Origin: Mesorhizobium tamadayense
Lineage (GTDB): Bacteria > Pseudomonadota > Alphaproteobacteria > Rhizobiales > Rhizobiaceae
Direction of reading: 5' to 3'
DNA: 64,000 nt
NCBI RefSeq assembly: GCF_003863365.1
Contig: NZ_RQXT01000030.1
Location: forward strand, 1-64,000
In this document: one piece after another, positions 59,070-64,000 of the stretch
Layout of the letters: every line of letters begins with the position of its first letter
How positions within the stretch are numbered: position 1 is the first letter of the stretch
Made by a program: the position numbers and the translations under genes
The notes under the pieces: model-generated
The model's database searches: none
What the model saw: only the letters and a program-made list of their open reading frames with translations
Told to the model about the DNA's origin: nothing

Positions 59070-60722
59070 ATGACTGATTTCGATGCGCCGTCGTCTACTT
59101 TACCTTGGAGCGAAGCCGACGAGATCATTTCGCTCTACCAGGATGCCAGACTTATCGGCTGTTCCGCAGCACTCGGGCGAAAATATCAGATCGCCGCATC
59201 ATTGCAGGCGACAATATGGGACGTTTATCCAGAGCTCTTGGGTTCTCGCCATAAGTTGGCGGTAGAATCGGTGCTTGCCACCGGTTTGCCCCGAAGCATC
59301 GATATCCCTGGCCCGTCGGGGACTAGTCGGAAACTCTTCATCTTTCGCGCGGAACGTGGCCTCGGGATATTCGAGACGAGCGAGGCCTTGGCCCGGCCGC
59401 ATGCGCCAAACTCCGAGAGCGAAGAGCGTGTTCTGCTTCTCCACCAGGCAACGCATGATGTTTTGACGGGGTTGCCGAATCGGCGGCAATTTAGTGAGGA
59501 CTTATGTAGCGACCTGCCGGTGCTACACGGCGCGAACAGACTGGCGCTAATGCAAATTGACCTTGATGACTTCAAGCCCGTCAATGACACGCTTGGACAC
59601 GCTGCGGGAGATCTGGTGCTGCAGGGAACAGCAAAGCGACTTCAAACTTTGCTCGGTGATGGAGAGCTTGCCTATCGGCTGGCCGGCGATGAGTTCGCCG
59701 TCATTCAGCGCGGCGGAGTACAGCCCGCCGAGGCCGAGGGCTTGGCTGACTTGATTGTAAATGCCTTCAAAGAGCCGTTCACCGTTGACGGCATTGATGT
59801 GTTTGTCGGTACGAGCATAGGCATCGCAATTGCGCCCGAAGACGGGAATGACGGCGAGCAGTTGATGAAGGCTGCGGATATCGCCCTTTATGCTGCGAAG
59901 AACGAGGGACGTGGGCGCGCCAGAACGTTCAACCGCTCCATGCTCATTATGTTGGAACAGCGCGAGATGCTGAGACGCAGTCTGCGAGTGGCGTTGCAGG
60001 AACAGCAATTCTTCATCGAATACCAGCCGATGGCAGAATCCGGATCCATAGTTGGCTTCGAGGCGCTTCTCCGGTGGCAGCACCCTTTCGCCGGGATCAT
60101 CCCGCCAAGCATGTTCATACCCATGGCGGAAGCAGATGGGCTTATGGGAGAGATCGGTGAATGGGTGCTTGAGCAAGCCTGCCGGCAAGCAGTCACATGG
60201 CCAGCGCATTTCACAGTCGCGGTGAACTTGTCGCCGGCTGAATTCCTGCGTAAGGGTTTGACCGATCGGGTGGCCCAAATCCTTGATTCCGCTGGCCTCC
60301 CACCTGAGCACCTGGAACTGGAAATTACCGAGTCGGTCCTGCTCGAACGCACGACCAACAATCTCGACACCCTTCATACGCTAGAGGTACTGGGAGTCCG
60401 CATCTCTCTCGATGACTTCGGCACGCGCTATTCTTCATTGGCGTATCTAAAGAACTTCCCCTTCGACACGATCAAGATCGACAGATACTTCATTAAAGAC
60501 GTCGAAACCGACGTCAAAAGCCAGGCGATCGTCCGCTCCATCATTGCCCTTGCTCACGGCTTGGGAATGCGGGTTACGGCGGAGGGTGTCGAGAACGCGC
60601 ACCAGGCAGCCTGGCTTCGAAAGAGAGGGTGTGATCGGTTACAGGGCAATTTGTTGAGTACCCCTATGAGCGCTGAATCGATTCATGATTTCCTTCTAAT
60701 ATCGTCGCTGGCGACTCGATAG
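59070..60722 (+). CDS. Bifunctional GGDEF-EAL c-di-GMP protein
   Basis: A 550-residue protein: an N-terminal sensory region of about 120 residues (PAS-like, no membrane helix), a GGDEF domain about 130-290 with DVLTGLPNRRQF, MQIDLDDFKPVNDTLGH and active loop RLAGDEFAVI (AGDEF, a permissible variant), and an EAL domain about 305-545. In the EAL part EALLRW, VNLSPAEF, LEITESVLL, LDDFGTRYSSL, IKIDRYFI and VTAEGVEN keep the metal and catalytic residues, but DDFG is followed by TR rather than TG. It could make or break c-di-GMP. It is soluble and monocistronic. Confidence 0.9.
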   Translation: MTDFDAPSSTLPWSEADEIISLYQDARLIGCSAALGRKYQIAASLQATIWDVYPELLGSRHKLAVESVLATGLPRSIDIPGPSGTSRKLFIFRAERGLGIFETSEALARPHAPNSESEERVLLLHQATHDVLTGLPNRRQFSEDLCSDLPVLHGANRLALMQIDLDDFKPVNDTLGHAAGDLVLQGTAKRLQTLLGDGELAYRLAGDEFAVIQRGGVQPAEAEGLADLIVNAFKEPFTVDGIDVFVGTSIGIAIAPEDGNDGEQLMKAADIALYAAKNEGRGRARTFNRSMLIMLEQREMLRRSLRVALQEQQFFIEYQPMAESGSIVGFEALLRWQHPFAGIIPPSMFIPMAEADGLMGEIGEWVLEQACRQAVTWPAHFTVAVNLSPAEFLRKGLTDRVAQILDSAGLPPEHLELEITESVLLERTTNNLDTLHTLEVLGVRISLDDFGTRYSSLAYLKNFPFDTIKIDRYFIKDVETDVKSQAIVRSIIALAHGLGMRVTAEGVENAHQAAWLRKRGCDRLQGNLLSTPMSAESIHDFLLISSLATR

Positions 60723-60725
60723 GTA

Positions 60726-60910
60726 GCGGGCTTGCAGAGCGCGGTGAAACTGGCGGTGTGCGCCAGCGTCCGCCCGCGCGGTTCTCCGGCCATTCGCTGC
60801 GCGCCGGGCTCGCCTCGTCGGCCCGATTTGATGAGCGCTATGTGCTAAAGCATCTCGGCCATGCGTCGCCCCACCGGTTCCGCGTCGAATCTCACCAAGC
60901 CTCGAGGTAG
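60726..60910 (+). pseudogene. Chimeric scrap of two integrase families
   Basis: Bases 60730-60780 closely copy integrase copies 1 and 2 (GLQSAVKLAV.AS.RPRG; compare 56978-57036). From about 60781 the sequence instead matches the C-terminus of the integrase fragment at 38880-39030: FSGHSLRAGLASSARFDERY, LKHLGHAS and FRVESHQAS. Several bases are missing in the second part, including the Tyr box. It starts four bases after the GGDEF-EAL stop. Confidence 0.6.
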
Positions 60911-60929
60911 GCGACAGAAAGCCCCATCG

Positions 60930-61412
60930 TTATGCGCCAAACAGCCGCCGGTCCCAGTAGACGGGCTGGTGCAGACTTGTCTGGATCCTTGAAAACTGCG
61001 GATGCGCCGGATTGATCAGCACATTGCAATCGAGACGCGCCACGACACTCGGCACCAGCAGGATGACGCTGCGCCGTTCTAAACACCAGGTTTCGCCAAA
61101 TCCCTTGCTCACCGTCGCCGGCATCGTGTCCCAGCCGGGCAGTGACGGCTGGGAAAAGACCTCGTAAGTCAGGCCGCGCGGGATTGTGATTTCGACGTAG
61201 TGCTGGTTGGGCGGAAGTCGGCCGCTGCCATGCACCAGCTTTTCCAACAGGGCCGTCGAATAGTGCTCGCTGGTGTAGATGATAGGACTTCCAGCCGTGT
61301 TCCATCGCCCTGGCGCGATTGTCGAGCCGGTCGCGTCGAAGATCGGGTAGGTGCCGGCCGGATCGCCGATACGAAAGGACGATAGCGTGCGATCGAGAGT
61401 CTGCGCCGTCAC
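60930..61412 (-). CDS. RES-domain NAD+ phosphorylase toxin
   Basis: A complete 160-residue RES protein. The conserved Arg is in LSSFRIGDPAGTYPIF, the Tyr/Glu region in IIYTSEHYSTALLEKLVHG and the Ser region in NVLINPAHPQFSRI. FRIGD, GRWNTAGSP and ALLEKLVH are family hallmarks. RES toxins deplete NAD+ by phosphorolysis. The gene overlaps the stop of the antitoxin by four bases. This is the intact counterpart of the broken RES gene at 46716-47323. Confidence 0.9.
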   Translation of the reverse strand: MTAQTLDRTLSSFRIGDPAGTYPIFDATGSTIAPGRWNTAGSPIIYTSEHYSTALLEKLVHGSGRLPPNQHYVEITIPRGLTYEVFSQPSLPGWDTMPATVSKGFGETWCLERRSVILLVPSVVARLDCNVLINPAHPQFSRIQTSLHQPVYWDRRLFGA

Positions 61413-61852
61413 GCAGCACTGCCGTACTTCAGACTTGCGAGGATATCGACCACCATTTCGGCGCCGAACTCGCTCAGGATAACCACGTCGATCGGTCGCT
61501 TGTCCTCGATCATCGGGTGCGGCCGAAACAAGAAGTCGCGCGCTTCCTCTTCGTTCTGCCAGACATCGACAGCAAGACCCCAGACGCGCGCCACGCGGGC
61601 CAATCGTGTGCCCTCGTCCGGCGAGAGACGATGTACCGTCTTGCGCCGCTCGTAGGTCGCCTTGGGGATCAGCCGGTATTTGAACTGAGCATCGCCAGGT
61701 GCCAGAAGATGCGCAACGCGCTCGAGCGCCCCGATGGGAAGTCCATTCTCGATCCGGGAGATCAGCCCGAAAGGCGACCGTGACGCCACCTCTTTAACGG
61801 GCAGCCCCAACACGTCGGCGACATTTCCGAACGCTAGCATTTCACTCTCCAT
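61409..61852 (-). CDS. Xre/MbcA/ParS-type antitoxin
   Basis: ATG 61852 (MESEMLAFGNVADVLGL) gives 147 residues; the frame extends to 61891. An Xre-like N-terminal HTH (VKEVASRSPFGLISRIENG) is followed by the ParS toxin-binding region with KATYERRKTVHRLSPDEGTR and WGLAVDVWQNEEEARDFLFR, ending with the helix that blocks the RES active site. It precedes the toxin with a four-base overlap. It has no close resemblance to the first antitoxin at 47324. Confidence 0.85.
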   Translation of the reverse strand: MESEMLAFGNVADVLGLPVKEVASRSPFGLISRIENGLPIGALERVAHLLAPGDAQFKYRLIPKATYERRKTVHRLSPDEGTRLARVARVWGLAVDVWQNEEEARDFLFRPHPMIEDKRPIDVVILSEFGAEMVVDILASLKYGSAA

Positions 61853-62051
61853 TCCATTTGAGGCAAAATATAGCCTCACTTGATGTGCCATGCAAGCCCC
61901 GCATCAGCGCGAACCGATCCGCCAACGGTTACCCTGTCATCTTTGCTTCTGACCGTTCGCTCGCAATGCCGCCATCAGCATCGGCCCGACCGAAAACTGC
62001 CCTGCCCTCGCCTTCTCGGTTAGAACGCGCAGATAGCCGCCAGCTGAATCG

Positions 62052-62303
62052 ATGTGCTGTGCCCGATGCAGAATGCAACGCGCCCGCATCAGCCGCTCCA
62101 CCCTGACAAAGGTTGAGAAGGGAGATGAGTCCGTCGCGCTCGGCATCTACGCTGCCGTTCTGTTCGTCCTAGGGCTGGTAGAGGGTCTCGGCAACCTTGC
62201 CGACCCTGCCATGGATTCCCTCGGCCAGTCGATCGAGGAACGCAACCTGCCCAAGCGTGTGCGCCTACGCACCAGCAGGACGCCTGGAGACGGCGATGAC
62301 TGA
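62052..62303 (+). pseudogene. HipB-like HTH antitoxin, N-terminally damaged
   Basis: The recognisable part is ISRSTLTKVEKGDESVALGIY, the second half of an Xre HTH, then AAVLFVLGLVEGLGNLADP and IEERNLPKRVRLRTSR, as in HipB-like proteins beside rhizobial hipA genes. The first helices are missing or garbled (MCCARCRMQRAR), so DNA binding is doubtful. Its end overlaps the start of the HipA-like gene by eight bases. Confidence 0.6.
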
Positions 62304-62955
62304 CCGGCTCGCCTATGTTTATGCGGACCTTGAAGGCACCCCGCACCTGGTGGGCTGCCTCTACGCGCATAACAACACGGGCAAGGAGACAGCCACATTT
62401 GAGTATGAGGCTGACTGGCTCGCCAATCCGCTGCGATACGCGCTCGAACCTGCGCTGGCCCTTGGCAAAGGCCAGTACCATACGCCCCGGAAGCTGTTCG
62501 GCTCGCTCGGCGATTCCGCCCCTGACCGCTGGGGCCGGAGGCTGATGAAGCGGGCGGAGGCGCGCCGCGCGGAAGCCGACAAGACCAAGGCCCGCACCCT
62601 CAATGAGATGGACTATCTCCTGATGGTCAACGACGAGACGCGCCAGGGCGCGCTGCGCTTTGCCAACGAGCCGAGCGCCCCGTTTCGGGCGCATGACGGC
62701 GCGCCTGTTCCCCCGCTCATCAATCTCCCGAAGCTCCTTTCCGCAACAGATGCGCTGCTGGAGGATGTGGAGACCGCGGCCGAACATCGCAAGGGGGTCA
62801 ACCGGCTGATCGCCTGCGTGAGCGCGACCCGTAGATTGGAATGCGAACTGAGCCAGGCTGTGGCGAGATATAGCGCGCCCGCACTTTACCTGCCCGCTCG
62901 CCGAACCGCAGTGATGCAGACAAAAATAGCAATCTCAGTCAATCACTTGCAGTAA
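62296..62955 (+). pseudogene. HipA-like kinase toxin, truncated after the N-terminal domain
   Basis: ATG 62296 (MTDRLAYVYADLEGTPHLVG) starts a typical HipA N-terminal domain: TATFEYEADWLANPLRYAL, KLFGSLGDSAPDRWGRRLM and TLNEMDYLLMVNDETRQGAL. After LLEDVETAAEHRK at about residue 165 the sequence becomes unrelated. The kinase core with its P-loop, catalytic Asp and activation loop is absent; intact proteins have about 420-440 residues. The toxin is inactive. Confidence 0.75.
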
Positions 62956-63085
62956 TTTCATCTGCGCAGTAGGTTGCTTGTCCAAGCACATGCCTGGGAC
63001 GGTGCGGTAATTCTATCCGCACGGCTCATAGTGGAGCACCAACGTCCGGCCTTAGAATTCTTTTCCCTGCGTCGGACGCAGGAGG

Positions 63086-63316
63086 TTGTGCTTGTCTCGA
63101 AATTCTTATCCTCATCTTGGCTATTATGTGCCTGGCCAATCGTTTGGCGCCGGAACCAGTGAGATTGTCGAAGGTTCGATAGCTCAACACGCGGCTGAAC
63201 TTTACGGCAGTGATGCCTCTACCGCTGTAGCATTCTGCGCGCTTGGGGCGTGGTTCGAAAACAAAAAGGACGAGTACAGCTTCTGGCTTCGGGTCTTTCG
63301 TCGCTTGCGCCATTGA
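63086..63316 (+). CDS. Small conserved rhizobial protein
   Basis: A 76-residue frame beginning with TTG at 63086 directly after AGGAGG, which is too close to serve it, so the start is uncertain. The body reads SIAQHAAELYGSDASTAVAF, then CALGAWFENKKDEYSFWLRV and FRRLRH, resembling short helical proteins widespread in Mesorhizobium and relatives. The first 25 residues may not belong. Function unknown. Confidence 0.5.
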   Translation: MCLSRNSYPHLGYYVPGQSFGAGTSEIVEGSIAQHAAELYGSDASTAVAFCALGAWFENKKDEYSFWLRVFRRLRH

Positions 63317-63375
63317 GGTTTGCGCCTGCCGTGTGATCGAAGATGAAGCCTAGCCTGATGCGAGCGGTCTAGGCG

Positions 63376-64000
63376 TCAAGGCAAACGAGGATCGCCGGAC
63401 GACACCTCAGCAGCCAGGGCATATCCATGTGAGCGTACGGTTCTGATCAGATCCGGTCCAAACTTCTTGAGCGCACTGCGTATGTGGCCCATGTGGATAT
63501 CTACCGTCCTCGGTTCGACTTCAGCTTCCCACGACCAGCACGCCGTGATCAAAGTCTCCCGGGACTGAACGATCTCGGGATTTTTGAGAAGGTGCCGCAG
63601 AAGCCGAAACTGCAGGGCCGTCAACGGCACGTCATGACCGTTCCGCCGCACTTTCACAGTTGTCGAATCCATCTCCAGATCTGCAAATCGCAACAGTGTT
63701 TCGGCGGATCTGGTGCCGTCTTTCGTGACTACTGCTTCCACCCGCAAGCGGCGAAGGAATTGGATGAGGCGAGATGGGTTGAACGGTCGTGTCAGGACGA
63801 GATCGGCGTCGGCTACCCCATTTCCGAATCCCCGTGGCGCCGCGGGCTGATTTGAAAGCACAATGAAGCTGACTTGCTGGTGCTTGGCCCTGAGCGAATG
63901 AAGGTCCACACGGGTGGTGGAGTTGTCGATGACTATCGCTCGGACAGGGCCATTGGAAACCAACTTCAGGATGTCATCGGTCCCGCTTGCGAGTGAAGCG
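63376..64000 (-). CDS. OmpR/PhoB-type response regulator (N-terminus outside window)
   Basis: The frame is open to the right edge of the window. The visible 208 residues hold the end of a receiver-like domain (RAIVIDNSTTRVDLHSL, VSFIVLSNQPAAPRG, ADLVLTRPFNPSRL, the last resembling the K..P switch region but with Arg for Lys) and a complete winged helix: LTALQFRLLRHLLKNPEIV, VEPRTVDIHMGHIRSALKKF and IRTVRSHGYAL. The phosphoacceptor Asp would be VID in the first strand. The degenerate receiver suggests it may act without phosphorylation. Confidence 0.8.
   Translation of the reverse strand, partial: ASLASGTDDILKLVSNGPVRAIVIDNSTTRVDLHSLRAKHQQVSFIVLSNQPAAPRGFGNGVADADLVLTRPFNPSRLIQFLRRLRVEAVVTKDGTRSAETLLRFADLEMDSTTVKVRRNGHDVPLTALQFRLLRHLLKNPEIVQSRETLITACWSWEAEVEPRTVDIHMGHIRSALKKFGPDLIRTVRSHGYALAAEVSSGDPRLP

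Noticed and set aside
1..64000. CRISPR arrays, tRNA/rRNA genes and intact insertion sequences
   Set aside because: I looked for regular spaced repeats, cloverleaf-type ends and transposase ORFs and saw none; a tRNAscan or Infernal run would settle the RNA question.

Overview
This window reads as a high-GC alphaproteobacterial chromosome or large replicon of the Hyphomicrobiales, most like Mesorhizobium. The evidence is the liv and opp/dpp-type transporters with rhizobial neighbours, an RHE_PE00001-family gene, a bgsBA-like beta-glucan synthase pair, small proteins of rhizobial type and strongly GC-biased third codon positions. The assignment is inferred from protein families only.

Layout. 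1-5.4 kb is decayed DNA: the end of an idonate-dehydrogenase-like gene, remnants of Excalibur, LuxR, DUF4286/EthD-like, TadG-like and MAPEG genes, and one intact acetyltransferase. 5.5-9.2 kb holds an ethanolamine-type permease and a ClC channel, with the severed tail of a cation/proton antiporter between them. 9.3-14.7 kb mixes remnants (FAD-monooxygenase stub, MFP/AraC chimera, ArdC, cyclase TPR tail) with intact EF-hand, DsrE, cysteine desulfurase and TetR genes. 14.7-21.3 kb is a genome-maintenance and defence stretch: a YhaN/YhaO (SbcCD-like) operon and an AbiE locus with an intact antitoxin and a broken toxin. 21.6-26.4 kb is a complete livKHMGF-type operon.

26.9-37.8 kb is the best-preserved block. 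A FadR-type regulator heads a leftward operon for a peptide-type (SBP5) ABC transporter that includes a DapA-like aldolase. A divergent rightward operon encodes two Gfo/Idh/MocA oxidoreductases, a hydratase and a second DapA-like aldolase. A near-palindrome lies between the two arms, so the whole reads as one catabolic regulon for an unidentified acidic sugar or similar substrate.

37.8-41.7 kb is a second graveyard (CaiB, integrase, DUF4143, Sel1 and TIR-like fragments). 41.7-45.8 kb is an AttEFGH-like export cassette (LolD-type ATPase, fused FtsX permease, CrtC/AttH lipocalin-like protein). 46.3-63 kb is an accessory island packed with toxin-antitoxin genes: two Xre-RES pairs, two VapBC-type pairs, one Phd/PemK-like pair and a HipBA remnant. 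It also has two near-identical tyrosine integrases in direct orientation flanking a bgsBA-like operon, integrase and resolvase scraps, and a GGDEF-EAL protein that could set the c-di-GMP level to which BgsA-type synthases respond. The window ends inside an OmpR-type response regulator.

A striking feature is the number of genes broken by one-base frameshifts or nonsense codons, nearly all in accessory DNA, while the long metabolic operons are intact. That pattern favours real decay over poor sequence, but read-level confirmation would be needed. I saw no tRNA, rRNA, CRISPR array or intact insertion sequence.
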